Translations under genes and position numbers: made by a program
Shown here: positions 29,201-33,945 of the stretch, one piece after another
How positions within the stretch are numbered: the first letter of the stretch is position 1
How the letters are laid out: every line of letters begins with the position of its first letter
The notes under the pieces: generated by a model
Told to the model about the DNA's origin: nothing
Seen by the model: the letters and a program-made list of their open reading frames with translations, nothing else
The model's database searches: none
Assembly (NCBI RefSeq): GCF_014191775.1
Contig: NZ_JACHXA010000003.1
Span: forward strand, 1-64,000
Length of the DNA stretch: 64,000 nucleotides
Direction of reading: 5' to 3'
Source: Limibacillus halophilus
GTDB lineage: Bacteria; Pseudomonadota; Alphaproteobacteria; Kiloniellales; CECT-8803

Positions 29201-30079
29201 CACCTGCACCTTCTCGTCGACGGCGATATCGCGCTCAATGCGAAACTGGTTCGTCGCGGCGTCGTAGAAGAAGTTGGGCTGACCGAAGACGAGGCCTTGC
29301 TCAATGGTGAACCCCGCCGGAATGGTTGGCGCGATAACCAGCGGAAACGCCGCCGAGGCCGCTGCAATCTCAGGTCCGAGGTTGTGAATCTTGATGAAGA
29401 GGCTGAGCTCATCCCCAAGGTTTACCGAAGCGCCATCGGTCAGGAAGGGTTGGCCCGGCGCTGTCAGATTGCGCAGGAAGGTCTTTGAGCCGGAGATTGG
29501 AGAGTTGAAGGTCAGATCGGCAGAGGGCCCAACGATGTTGACCGATCGGCTGAAGCTGTCGTTATCCGACCTACTGTCGGGCACGGGTGCGCTGCTGATT
29601 TGCGCCGTGAAGTTTGTCCCCGTCGAGACCGCCGAAGCGTAGAAGCGATACTGAAACTGCACCACTTCATTGAAGGCCACCGTCCGTTCAATCCGGAACT
29701 GCTTGTTCGCCGCGTCATAGACAACGCCGGGATCGCCGTTATTGCTGGCGGTTTTGAGCGTAAAGTTCGCGGGATGAGGTGCCTGGATGATGATGGGGCT
29801 GGAAGGCGTTGCCGCGACGGCATCGGGACCTTGGTTATGCACCTTGATCAGGAATTGGACCTCGTCGCCGGCATTGACCGTATCGTTGGCATCGTTGATG
29901 AAAGCGCCGGTCGTAAAATTTCGAACGAAGGTAACTTTCGTATTGTCATCCGAAACAAGCGCGAGATCCGCCGACTGCGCCCGCGCATCAGGAACCCCTG
30001 TTGCGGCATAGAGTACGGCCGCCAGCCCCAACAGCAACAATAGTGTTCGTGACATTGCAGATGAAAGAAGTGCTTGCAT
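11201..30079 (-). CDS. Giant exported multidomain DUF11/Ig-like repeat protein
   Basis: A single uninterrupted frame of 6292 codons from ATG 30079 (GGGGG about 10 nt upstream; other starts are TTG 30082 and ATG 30055). The N-terminus has a Sec signal peptide (hydrophobic core SRTLLLLLGLAAVLYAATG, probable cleavage at ARA-QS). By eye the order is eight DUF11-like modules (residues about 36-1200), a block with recurring AYNPxxDxYLLxW motifs resembling a beta-propeller (about 1205-1785), two more DUF11 modules, then a regular array of 17 cysteine-paired Ig-like modules alternating with 16 DUF11 modules (period about 240 aa), and a unique C-terminal domain of about 290 residues. DUF11 modules carry NNGP and SADLxV signatures. 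I see no RTX repeats, autotransporter barrel, LPXTG or C-terminal membrane anchor. It is probably a very long surface or extracellular fibre; adhesion is only an inference. The downstream neighbour aguB is convergent. Confidence 0.9.
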   Translation of the reverse strand: MQALLSSAMSRTLLLLLGLAAVLYAATGVPDARAQSADLALVSDDNTKVTFVRNFTTGAFINDANDTVNAGDEVQFLIKVHNQGPDAVAATPSSPIIIQAPHPANFTLKTASNNGDPGVVYDAANKQFRIERTVAFNEVVQFQYRFYASAVSTGTNFTAQISSAPVPDSRSDNDSFSRSVNIVGPSADLTFNSPISGSKTFLRNLTAPGQPFLTDGASVNLGDELSLFIKIHNLGPEIAAASAAFPLVIAPTIPAGFTIEQGLVFGQPNFFYDAATNQFRIERDIAVDEKVQVEVRIRATSVVANTTVSTVFAALPVSDPDLSDASNTFQRTVNTVGPIADLTFTSPNNGSKTFLRNLTAAGQPFLFDGNSVNLGDEVTLFMKVHNLGPEVATASAEFPLVVAPTVPAGFTIEQGLVFGQPNFFYDAATNQFRIERDIAVDEVVQFELRMRATSAVSNTTVSAEFASLPVSDPDLSDASNRFQRTVNTVAQPGDIEIISVIPDQSTVLAGQEVLFTIAGKNHGNLELTTVYTDLTVPPGLTFVQFEPGGNGTIVDQPANGLRWKINTWPAGVNRSITARFRAEESPLGEQTLIATYNGANAGGQADPNGTNNSASAAVTTSASADLSVSLSSNTTQIPTEGQVSVTLIADNLSSIEAASNAVFDVTIPPTFTNPTTGLGVGTFGNGQWSVPSIAAGGRATLQITLTAGSTPAADQIFDITRNASTPADPNAANDFASRSISIVERQADLAIGLEIVEPLTFAGSLEQDQEFTVLLTAVLVSQTSMPASARVNLPLPPGVSLPFGQDASPNYDPATNIWSLENFQLGAIDDGGGGAVYTFVASQRIRLKSDQSGLLDLVASLADATDVEGKSLSDPDPSNDQAAVSITLTAPPTLIADINVNTPAVSLPPGVEASSLVRASNGTPVLDGQQVFVGEHLVLRRTITSSGPDDPGVGQDGLNDDSLTVVALFGDDVLFPHYPTGAFPPPDAFLTVQSDPEFFRTDNFNGGVSSAAITIKPTTAVTSHSISVWALGNSRGLYGQAVDPDVSAGSNRFSVTLNAQRSLGDLAVSWDNPSVSLAQGEWVEPVLTVTNLGTEPMFGINLDLSLDQNVLLHDLEISSGSVQGTELGGFSLGALPSSTRWQINALEAGQSATMRLSIFGRSNSGAASFSAAASSADSDDNDPANDSASLNLTFGPASGSTQRLFDRKIGEIPPVSYGYVKAIPDNIDGSGNPSPFFAPESIVFLSPLNPQLQLVSDEISDIAIAYNSVRHEFLEVLEIRFKAKDPATSTADAPDVYELYAARIDAFTGQPLDRDADGFADLTRLTWTLDDSLNLSARHPAIAYNPQDDTYLLAWTEIAAVEGDTLDPMVPKTARYRELAGDATYDPANRSGAAFQVAAGANPQGLDTTAYSSTFRPSVAYLSAFNDFAFALAGRPTAGDPIALPVDEVFAGRFGVNGGVASLISDHQYGVVLAGGAGAEDQRVGRVTIVPGAGDAELGLAWDIGEPVPGQFDYDGSETLHSRVHFSKADAASLLPLAGGADGRGHLAIIDEEPDETSIILTKRPKEGSFPNAFIAPVGEVSTRTAFEPDLAYDSAGDRYLLVWAGRRAGKNFAPDNGQTEIYGRILSTSGVFTTPIRRISRPYEGDIVYTPGPGAASPLHNADNPHVVFYPGPGTFLVSYDVCGHFEIESIPGGRHCTPGVNIDQIDAASGLHTDINKDGLFDRGYALRVLGNFPIEDGQGVIDGFDRGNDLAVVDDGLIGLAMRRPLARGKSYGEWHQAGFRRLNVTTDVAVQLDASTFQPEPGAVFDLTVTLTNTTTNTQANNIVINVPLPGDQQGAGLVFESGSGSAGWSYDVASGQLRLDQLPAGSSESYIITVRNSFSDQEIAVNAALLRLAEFDSNAANNTAAINLLVPAGADLALELGDQQIFLTETEAVTMTLRANSGSIANAVVSIVPPGPGFRFMPGEFAPSVGTFDEPSLTWSLPPAVSSEEATLAFMVEGLEAGDHDLTASVVGELPDPFPANSSVTANMAVLSTHPITVDSGELFGLFPQPVPSNGLARTQVTAQDALSRPINYNWVVDCPNLSDELVPFDGSFEFSDPTSAQWDWRAPYNLSGTDQICSVRVEMNVEGNARSLWWPDEQNGSAFTVLEHPGPFTNYGLTALAESLVEAGSDRVLGGVGEQAQYEFNIVNLSQTPGSNLQIDVVLPDGVDYAAHTLVGNGAFTPGGTPGEAGVWQLTSLNPSAVATLTVTVDINTNNFGNPDPEGSDLQTATATLVSATPADPDGAMPASATLERYLVNRVSILQEPSLFIDWDTIPIAVQALVSQGQGRFLGLEASNSLGRPMTFQWTQSCTDGVSLGSFDDASAVEPIWTAPLFVPDEFPAVLSCVLDVTVGAGVTANDVSLSYSIRVAEQPDVDLALSLEVLDKAVLLGGRARLRLTVSNNGPGLVNLESIGSLTARLSLPDELQLDLESAVPVDAFVTQAGEWFPTGTLNEGASTTLEIDAVATSDPVGLGNYLLAGQLETALVEPDYGNNFSGPIRISIIDQDRINIEDLLAVPDSALFQGNYAVTLTASSLLGAPLTYLWDDSACALGDSGRFTTAGGVEDNTLEDPIWISPQYNVADFGPALCTLQVTIDDGAGGADPVIGSLPVTVLHPSTTGSDISIDLRVSDTAVQVGSFFDLIVTARNNGPDAISADNVQVSVSLPAGALADSITFDGLGGDSFDPVAAVWTIDNLDRDQSRVLSVKVRMIAEDILSFTTASLGTSSQADPNPNNDSDVKSVEGFGLVSIFFNSLPSVLPNPVRPRQNANATVMASLEGSFISYEWFAFCPAPLGGNGAFADGTPEDGLGNNSRDVTWTAPANTTAIQQDCAFYSLATATNLGSASRRTDVGVIAEPEADLSLLVTRTPAAVFSGEDVTVTLEVRNGGPANVNQTQVDIDVLPADGLSFVSVEGATLNQDFSYNSNIGLGRWLPGALDFDPLDPLVGRRTITMTFRGDVGGSAGQARTVTIDSTVSDGMASDPLGGNNNGVVSVDVLAENKASFTQTASALPDPVESEGTTQLSATAIDAFGFPVASYSWSASCNGNLAGNGFFVDGNNTAQLPLWTAPRNDTGAQQFCDLTVLATPTAGQAESSTVRVEVDSIPTLNLSLSKTVNASPVVVLSRPEFTIVVTNNSPTEIAKDVVVQDSFHAAGFDDRQIEAISQGVFDTAGGAWQVGDIPAGGNATLVVSLRATAAGVYSGSGNLASISAAEVIDNNGADDSDGADITIEETQTLAFTLIADPISIVSGGMTTLTVEATTTNFTDPIPFTMTEVCAGSPVAGSFDPVIGEIAPGGNPRVITVDWTAPENHTGVNQGCSLTITGSVAGSAESSATANVTVETLPVADIEVSLVGAPNGVVLGESFQLQAVAENLGIIGSDGVVARVLLPTGFAAAPGNWAVDHASRSFDPATGLWQINALGNGDVATLDLTIDVEAVDPIANPERLGAKALQVRRVASDVPDPNSANDIFASILEVIDDNTLELVRRPVASPASVIGMTDVALLNFEVRDRLERPITYLWNAECAVELGGHGSFDDVSLREPIWSSAENTDPTIDYDCLLSVEASVQGAQLPISVDLVVPVLNPNTIGIDLSTAVATDRQAYEFGDTVLVTVPVSNNSLLDNASGVAVSFDLPPGLQFLDSDDPANLSAQGNGVYNWSVGNVFASSTKTLTVTALAIGEGTQDISLIVAAADQADPVPDNDVSLATVSVVPENIITIDSIFASSNSLIGGGTISVSVVAHDLLGGNPLNYQWAVESCLPSGGSGAFLAPTLATANWTSPNIGPAADGALKQTCTLTVDIDDGDDPAERAQAQGRLTIEILPSDALGSELVVLKQSDKQVVLPGESLRFSVRVTNEGPAKATNLAVTDVLNPGFVQTAALAEQGSYNGGIWTVGDLEVGASAELFVDVIARAESAPGVGDGANGQLPNTAFVSAVDQADPNPGNETAQVVVSVIPENLLDIAGPFASPNSHVGEGVSRLMLTVEDAVSNSNTSYAWQAICPSLPGSGSFSDATAGEPSWESPFNGTAETVVCSLRVDVTVTDALFGQIVSTRTVPVTLLPAGAVGADIDLRVTSLDTALFVGEVSSAIVRLENNGPEAATDVTISLALSDELAVTGAPTLSGGTYDSGDWSVAGLGVGEVLTLELPIAASGAGAVPGTGSITASVTQVTPADPNTGPGSNDPTSLLFDILGDNQIVIDNPIAANPAVLIGGETSQLSIVAHDVDGLGVSYRWTAACPGFAGNGSFAPSSTAAEVVWTSPANTTGAQDICTLMVDLDAPGSNGISGTAETMADITVNPTVDTNVAVTAQVTPSAIVVAPGLGTAEDRGLLNFEVMNQGVIDATGVQVDIPIPAGLTLIAPVPGNYTAGTGEWAVGTLLPGESQVLQLTVEGSAVAPGNSTTINIEATFRTDLLGENDTNALDDLAAVALTVANRNEVTLDGILANPASLAGDGINSTTVSVEVTTTLGDPATYTWSAACPAEFGGNHGAFDVTDQAVVDWMPPDNQTGQVVICSLTADATSSDGSTLPSLATVDIPVLPNGTDPDDVFLVLQGIPNFTTLIDGETLTIDFSLTNFGPSDANGAEITLQLPGTGFMVTGTSDDPNFDGTTWSVPAPIPGDGSTVNFTINAVVDALGGTVQTPRLVSIEAAAAAIENDPLLDDNSVTTSLSIVDENVIQITAGPNADPDTILGAVGSTPQDRTLNLSVTAIDEIGRPLTHAWTLLGCTGGIDSGILATPGEATTDWEGPVNTTGTPQSCDFQITVSAEGSQPVTGLVTATVLHDGAAGADISLKANTPSKASTFIGDQITYTVTIRNNGPVAATDVTVTDLLPGKLGFVSDDAGGAYDDGTGTWAVGALAFGEEKSLLITADVLFPGSVVNTASVTSVVAADGNGDQNPNNDSRTSIIEVGAQNRIHVSDLTATPTSLIVGMATAGEQRLVQLDLTAFDDLGAGLSYAWTASCADGNAADNGSFSSTSIQDPIWTAPENISGAGANALCTLTVNLSADGASALQESIQIVVLPEGLADPDISLAMTVDRDLLAKGEIATFTLSASNNGGADASNVAIRDVLPAGLLLQTGTLPPEFDTTTDTWTIPLLSVGQTVSIQLQAQAVREGFFVNLAELAGLDAPGVDVNPLNDSAFRTVTVIPGNAIEVLQDIVANPDSLVGQGLFALSVEAEGLLGRGVTATWSSSDCGGLGVGAFDPAVGQQTNWTSPTNNLAGANAGCTLTVDLTADSAEPLQLTKQVTLLPTDITTPDISLRLEVDRHMALLGDTALFTLTLTNNSIIDATGVSVQLEPLGDLSADPRATGFTFLQLIGAGSFDADSSELLVPAIAAGETAVARFLVSLDELGLLENEASLNGTVEGDANSGNDVSRTQVTSLAANTITSTIPATIVPQSRVLQGDFRVISHAEDALELGIDYLWSADCPAQPDLGGHSFADLLSRSTIWASGINNTAQLQTCNMSVDMSAPFATDVTAGLQAHLLPDPAAGDETDVAIQASVDVANPLPGSLVTFTITAELLGAIAPDEALVVVALPNGFEIESATGDGVFDLGLWTISELTSVATLQVAARVMTSTEQVFIADLVFLSAGMPPILLFDLVSANNISFVTVTPRFDPGITFGDPAITATPNPVLSAEISNLSLDVTSDPTGLTYYWTSDCGGSFSDVSASNPQWTAPVNATSGLVSCTLNAAVSSATGGTVRDIEIDVLPENQNSDLTVTQVIGKNPLLDQESDTTVTLTVSNSVGGNFVGGIEITPDFGGLFQLDGAATGDGSWTGAVWQLTPGLAPGESANLVLPVTAAGGLVFTGDPAAVTGDVSASVTARGGAETGAGDESPSESVTIYEENRLTATVLPDALAVDSGGTTGFNVDVTDLVGNGITDYAWTATCAQAEDGFPGARPQDLRDSDGTPATGTGATFTWTAPVNSYDLPGGTPADANSDCRIEVAVTSSDGATGTAAMGIMVYGEDIDRDNLLPDQKPGTAIFPAAFAVDIAPGSPPMTGFFNIGHRPNTAMTGCRVELATPFNGTFFAQPFSWWDAGRNLLQPNEPMDLPSGVSGQTWFFSMQPNETFPPTRMDLQVVCDNGESQVLSEFNTLLLTSEAAPGPRAVATILFSPIGNRAQVPLNTGNTNGFGAIRNVNVGGVVDLVIESVLDDPRPTLPVAIDTCIIPIGATNCAVDRDVNRQTVDLTDDPATPEDESLRSFRVRLRGQGQSIPLNILQNRLYMRLERPDGAIVGASSFAVCTTDNANC
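12090..23900 (-). repeat. Array of 17 Ig-like modules alternating with DUF11 modules inside the giant gene
   Basis: Each Ig-like unit follows the pattern xYxWxxxCP...GSF...PxWTAPxNxTGxxxxCTLTVxV. I counted 17, from YNWVVDCPNL/QICSVRV (near 23830) to YAWTATCAQ/DCRIEV (near 12300). One cysteine lies near the first YxW and a second in the final CxLxV strand of every unit, which suggests one disulfide per module. Between successive units lies one DUF11-like module (DxSLxxxV...NNGPxxA...VxVxxxLPxG...W.VG.L..G...L). The repeat is at protein level; DNA copies are well diverged, so the array is old and maintained. Confidence 0.8.
24730..26480 (-). other. Beta-propeller-like insert in the giant protein
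   Basis: Residues about 1205-1785 break the DUF11 pattern. They carry repeated blade-like motifs: DIAIAYNSVRHEFLEVLEI, PAIAYNPQDDTYLLAWTE, PSVAYLSAFNDFAFALAG, PDLAYDSAGDRYLLVWAG and PHVVFYPGPGTFLVSYDV. Hydrophobic strands ending in W/Y at regular intervals fit a beta-propeller. Calcium-friendly Asp-rich turns (DRDADGFAD, DINKDGLFDRG) lie between blades. The fold assignment is inference; ligand and function are unknown. Confidence 0.55.
28617..29535 (-). repeat. Tandem duplicated DUF11 modules, 459-bp period
   Basis: Two neighbouring modules near the N-terminus of the giant protein are close copies. The stretches 28754-28863 and 29213-29322 are identical over 110 bp at an offset of exactly 459 bp (153 codons), and the flanks (for example around 28617-28674 and 29076-29133) differ by only scattered substitutions. 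The encoded copies share FTIEQGLVFGQPNFFYDAAT and FRIERDIAVDE. This is a recent in-frame duplication or gene-conversion product. Confidence 0.92.
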
Positions 30080-30582
30080 CAAACTGGCCCCCAGTTATCG
30101 TCAGTCGCCCATCAGTTCTGTCCATGCCGATGTAGGCGGATTTGCCGACCGATTCTTCTTCCGGAATGCGTAGTCGCGCACTAACCTTGCTAGAGCTATT
30201 TTCTCCCTATTAACGGCAAAACGATATGAGGTGTTTGTCGTATTTTGTACAACAACTGGATTGCGATAATGGTCGCGAAGGCCCGTGAATGACCTAATTC
30301 CAAAGCACTAAGCTATTGAGCTAAGAAGCCCCGGCAAATAGCCTTGTTTACGCCTGCAATTGATGAAGTTGGGACCATCGACGCACGAGGCAACGGCTAG
30401 GAAATCAGGGTCCAGACCCCCAGCTCTTTGATTGAAAACTGCGAAAATGCTGCTGAATCAAAAGGCAAGCCAAAATTCGTCATTGGCGCGTAATTTGACA
30501 ACGATTAAAATATCAGTGGTTGTTTGTTCGATCTGGTTAATTTGCCGTAAATTGTTGTTTGAGACATAAATCGACGCTGAAT
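30080..30582. other. AT-richer intergenic region upstream of the giant gene
   Basis: A stretch of about 500 bp without a supported gene. It is visibly AT-richer than its surroundings and holds the promoter region of the giant gene (minus strand) plus the downstream end of the DksA-like gene. I see no clear promoter pair, operator or terminator. A short TTTTGTACAACAA stretch near 30244-30256 is the only local symmetry. Confidence 0.6.
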
Positions 30583-30951
30583 TTAGTGCTGATTGTCGTC
30601 CCGGCGGATACTGGCGCAATCGATGCAGAGCGGCGTCGCCGGATCAAGATCCAAGCGTTCCGGTGCAATTCCCTCACCGCAGCGCAGACAATAACCATAA
30701 TCCCCATCGGCTATACGGTCGAGAGCCGCGTCGATCTTGCGAAGCTCTATTGAGCGGCGATTCGCGGTCGCTTGCGCCATCGCTTGCTGCTGCAAAGCGT
30801 CCATCCGGGACAAGCGGCCAACGCGACTTTGATCCAGTTCCACCGGCTCGCGTGATTCTTGACTGGAAACGTCAAGATTTCGCAGTTCCTCCTGCTGAGC
30901 GCGCAAGCGTGCAACCAACTGTTCAAGCTGCCGTCCAAGGCTTTCGGTCAT
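30583..30951 (-). CDS. DksA/TraR-family zinc-finger protein
   Basis: A 122-aa protein from ATG 30951, chosen over GTG 30975 because GAGGAAG lies about 9 nt upstream. The N-terminal half is a predicted coiled coil rich in Q, R and E. The C-terminal half has the DksA/TraR zinc finger: YGYCLRCGEGI (CxxC), then LCIDCA (CxxC). Members bind RNA polymerase through the secondary channel or are uncharacterised relatives. It is shorter than canonical DksA (about 150 aa) and lacks the DxxDxA tip motif in recognisable form, so a full DksA role is unlikely. It is the last gene of a minus-strand run with the PhnD-like and XRE genes. Confidence 0.82.
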   Translation of the reverse strand: MTESLGRQLEQLVARLRAQQEELRNLDVSSQESREPVELDQSRVGRLSRMDALQQQAMAQATANRRSIELRKIDAALDRIADGDYGYCLRCGEGIAPERLDLDPATPLCIDCASIRRDDNQH

Positions 30952-31038
30952 GAAGCCACTCTTCCTCTCTCCCACAAAGCGGAGATCAGAAAGTATGACG
31001 TAAGATTACACGATCGGCTAGAGAACTGGGGGTGACCC

Positions 31039-31848
31039 TCAGGAAAGCCTGGAATAGCCCAAGGATTCTGCGCTCTTCACCATGGCGTCTATCGCCATAT
31101 ACTCTGTCTGGCATTCTACATCAAACCCACAGAGGCCAAGGGCTGCCCGCGGCTCAGCAAGGCTAGGATCATCGACGGCACCCAGCAAAGCCTCCCGCAA
31201 GGCTGTGATCCTGCCCTGGTCCGCCGCCGGGCAGGTGATATAGGGCAAACCTGGAACCAAGGGACTGGTTGTCAGCACTCTGATCCCCGCAACCGACTGG
31301 GGAGCATGGCGGGCCAATAGGCCAAAAGTGATACAGTCGATGGCGGCAACATCCGCCTCACCCCTCTGCAGGCTAGCCAAGCTGTTCCTGTGGCTCCCCG
31401 TCTCTATGGCCTTGGTGAAAAACCTTCCTTCGGCGGCAAGCGGCGCCACCACAGCGCGTAGCGCGTTGTAACCGGAATGGGAGCCTTCCATATTGTAGGC
31501 CGCTCGGGTCCCCCTGAGGTCGGCCAACGTCCTGCTACGCGCATCCTCAGGCACGACAATCACGCTGCAGTATCGCGGCCCATCGCAGTAAGGAAAATCG
31601 TAACAAGGCGTGGCAACGAAGGTTGGCCGCGGCAATGCACCCAACTGCAGGTCGTACCCGCAGCACTGCGCCAGCAGCAAGTCCGGAAGACGCCACAGCA
31701 CATGGGGTTCCAGGTCACGCGAAAGCCGTTCGGGCGGATTGCTGAAGCCAGCGCTTCTCAGATGCCGCGAGAGCCCCTGCCACCAATGGTCCGTCGCGGC
31801 GGCGATCTCGGGAAGGTCATACATAGTTAGACCGGCGACCGCGTTCAT
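31039..31848 (-). CDS. PhnD-like periplasmic-binding-fold protein lacking a signal peptide
   Basis: A 269-aa protein of the phosphate/phosphonate (PhnD) substrate-binding family. The sequence goes straight into the mature fold (YDLPEIAAATDHWWQGLSRH). Family features are the SVIVVPEDARSRTLADLRGT strand, the SHSGYNALRAVVAPLA ligand-loop region and GEADVAAIDCITFGLL. No signal peptide or lipobox is present and no permease or ATPase is adjacent, so it may act in the cytoplasm. Its ATG overlaps the XRE regulator stop by 4 bp, implying translational coupling. A role as ligand-sensing partner of the regulator is inference. Confidence 0.75.
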   Translation of the reverse strand: MNAVAGLTMYDLPEIAAATDHWWQGLSRHLRSAGFSNPPERLSRDLEPHVLWRLPDLLLAQCCGYDLQLGALPRPTFVATPCYDFPYCDGPRYCSVIVVPEDARSRTLADLRGTRAAYNMEGSHSGYNALRAVVAPLAAEGRFFTKAIETGSHRNSLASLQRGEADVAAIDCITFGLLARHAPQSVAGIRVLTTSPLVPGLPYITCPAADQGRITALREALLGAVDDPSLAEPRAALGLCGFDVECQTEYMAIDAMVKSAESLGYSRLS

Positions 31849-32759
31849 TTCTTTGCCATTCCCTTAGCCCGCTTGGCAGCCGTCTTGCCAGAAGTCGCAT
31901 TTGCCGGCTTTGGTGGCAGATCGCGCAGCAATCCGAGGATGAAGTTAGGCACGTCGGGCGGCTGCATTCGCGCGCCGCGGATCAGATCGTCGAAGTGCCG
32001 TGTCAAAGCGCGAATTTGTTCGCCGCCATTGAAGACGAAATACATGTTGCCGAGATAGACAGCCGCGCGCTTGGCTCCAAAAATCGTGTAAGGCGCTGAA
32101 TAACGCCACAAACCATCGAAGAGGAACCAACGGAACGTTGGGTAAAGCTCCTCCGTCAGCTCTGCCATGGATTCAAGCTGTTTTACACGGGCCTCTCGGT
32201 CGAGACGGTCCCAGATGCCACGCCCTTCGGCAAAGTCGCGCAACGACTGGCTGGACGTACAGACCTCGATATCTGTTTCCGGGCGCCGTGTGTAGGCCAA
32301 CCGCGCTTCGGCCTGCTCGATCCGCGCTTGTGGCACCAAGGCGCCGTACGCTTCATACTCATAGCGAATGATCGCCGGCGATTTCAGCAGGTCGGGTAGC
32401 GTTGAGGGAACGTAGCGAACCTTGGCGCCCACGGCTTCCTTGTGCCAACGCTCCAGCCTCTCGTCCATTGGCAGACCGGCGCCTGGTTCGATCTCCAGGG
32501 CATTCGCCACCAGTTGGGTGCCCGCCCGCCCCTGCTCGATGACACCAAGCAACCAATCGACTGAAACCTGTGCTACACGGGCGATCGCGACAATGGTCTC
32601 GGAGCGCGGCAAGCGCTCGTTTCCTGGAGATAGAAGCTGGGACAATGTCGAACGATCGAGCCCGATTTCCGTCGCAAATGCCGAACGTGTTACGCCGCGC
32701 TCCTCGATCACCTGGCTCAATCTTTCACGGAACTTCTCAACCGTCTCGCTTCGTTCCAT
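31845..32759 (-). CDS. XRE-family transcriptional regulator
   Basis: A 304-aa protein from ATG 32759; the frame stays open to 32990, but the extension overlaps the divergent desaturase. The N-terminal HTH_3 domain covers about residues 1-65 (ERGVTRSAFATEIGLDRSTL is the helix-turn-helix). The C-terminal ~220 residues form a conserved-looking domain I cannot name (WHKEAVGAKVRYVPSTLPDL, and YSAPYTIFGAKRAAVYLGNM). The tail is Lys/Ala-rich. It is translationally coupled to the PhnD-like gene and divergent from the desaturase, which is its most obvious regulatory target along with itself. Confidence 0.78.
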   Translation of the reverse strand: MERSETVEKFRERLSQVIEERGVTRSAFATEIGLDRSTLSQLLSPGNERLPRSETIVAIARVAQVSVDWLLGVIEQGRAGTQLVANALEIEPGAGLPMDERLERWHKEAVGAKVRYVPSTLPDLLKSPAIIRYEYEAYGALVPQARIEQAEARLAYTRRPETDIEVCTSSQSLRDFAEGRGIWDRLDREARVKQLESMAELTEELYPTFRWFLFDGLWRYSAPYTIFGAKRAAVYLGNMYFVFNGGEQIRALTRHFDDLIRGARMQPPDVPNFILGLLRDLPPKPANATSGKTAAKRAKGMAKK

Positions 32760-32883
32760 CACAGGATCGGCCCCACTTATCAATTGACCCGAATAGGATT
32801 TTGATGCATTTATGTCATCAATGTTGTGTTTCTGCAACAATCGTTGTGCAAAATCACTTCTACTTTCATTGACGCGAGGGGTA

Positions 32884-33936
32884 ATGGGGACGGCTCCGGT
32901 TTCACAAGCGGCTACACCATCGAACCGGTCGAACCCGGCAAGCCAGGCACACGAAGCTCTTGCAGCGCAAGCGCGCCGCATCAGGCCCATAGAAATTCCT
33001 ACCTTGGTCGTGGCTGTTGCGATTTACTGCGGGTTTGCGCTGGTCACCTACCATCACGCCGCATTGCCCAACTGGCTTTTGTTGATCCTGGGAGGATACC
33101 TCGTCGCTTGGCATGGGTCGTTGCAGCACGAGGTCATTCACGGACACCCGACGCCATGGAACTGGCTGAACGAGATCATCGTTTTTCCAAGCTTATGGCT
33201 GGTCATTCCATTCGACAGCTACCGCGAAAGCCATTTAGCCCACCACCGGGATGAGAACCTGACCGATCCGGCGCTGGACCCAGAGTCATTCTATGTAACC
33301 GCTCGGGAATGGCGTCGCGCCGGGCCTTTAGGCCGCGCGTTCCTTACACTGCACAACTGTCTCCTCGGACGATTGATCCTCGGACCGCTTTGGATACTGC
33401 TGCTGCAAAGCAGGGCGATATTCAAAGCCATCATTTCCGGAGATTTGAAAGCTCTTTTCGGGTGGGCAAAGCATGGACTAGCGATATGCCTCGTGCTTGT
33501 GTGGGTGCTGGAAGTCAGTGGTCTTCCCTTGTGGAAGTATCTGCTGTTTTTCGTCTATCCCGGATTGGCTTTGACTTTGCTTCGCTCCTTCGCCGAGCAC
33601 AGAGCCGTTCCGTCGGTAAGTGCGAGAACGGCTATACAGCAAGCCGAATGGCCTTTTGCGCTGCTGTTCCTTAACAACAATCTGCACGCACTACATCATT
33701 TGCAACCGGGCCTTGCTTGGTATCGGCTCCCCGCCGTGTGGCGTGCGCTCCGTCCCGATCTTAACGCGGCAAGTGGTCGTGAATCCGGTGAGTTGTTTCG
33801 GGGTTACTGGGAGATTGTGCTGCGTTACCTCCTCTGGCCCAAGGAGCCGCCACTTCATCCCGCGGAGCGTTGGCGGTTGGCTGGTAAACCCGATGACATC
33901 AGTGGCAGTATGCTGCAAAATCCAGGCGAGGCCTGA
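32884..33936 (+). CDS. Fatty acid desaturase-family membrane protein
   Basis: A 350-aa protein from ATG 32884 (GCGAGGGGTA upstream; an in-frame ATG at 32812 would add 24 residues). Three histidine clusters that bind the di-iron centre are present: HEVIHGH (82-88), HLAHH (117-121) and HALHH (268-272). Hydrophobic segments at about 40-55, 63-78, 95-110 and 185-230 fit a membrane-embedded desaturase/hydroxylase. The substrate cannot be read from sequence. It is convergent with the MttB-family gene (9-bp gap) and divergent from the XRE regulator. Link to methylamine or lipid metabolism is contextual only. Confidence 0.85.
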   Translation: MGTAPVSQAATPSNRSNPASQAHEALAAQARRIRPIEIPTLVVAVAIYCGFALVTYHHAALPNWLLLILGGYLVAWHGSLQHEVIHGHPTPWNWLNEIIVFPSLWLVIPFDSYRESHLAHHRDENLTDPALDPESFYVTAREWRRAGPLGRAFLTLHNCLLGRLILGPLWILLLQSRAIFKAIISGDLKALFGWAKHGLAICLVLVWVLEVSGLPLWKYLLFFVYPGLALTLLRSFAEHRAVPSVSARTAIQQAEWPFALLFLNNNLHALHHLQPGLAWYRLPAVWRALRPDLNAASGRESGELFRGYWEIVLRYLLWPKEPPLHPAERWRLAGKPDDISGSMLQNPGEA

Positions 33937-33945
33937 TCCCGCTCT

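Noticed and set aside
28617-29535. Tandem repeats as a possible CRISPR or satellite array
   Set aside because: The period is 459 bp, the repeats are coding in frame, and there are no short repeat-spacer units.
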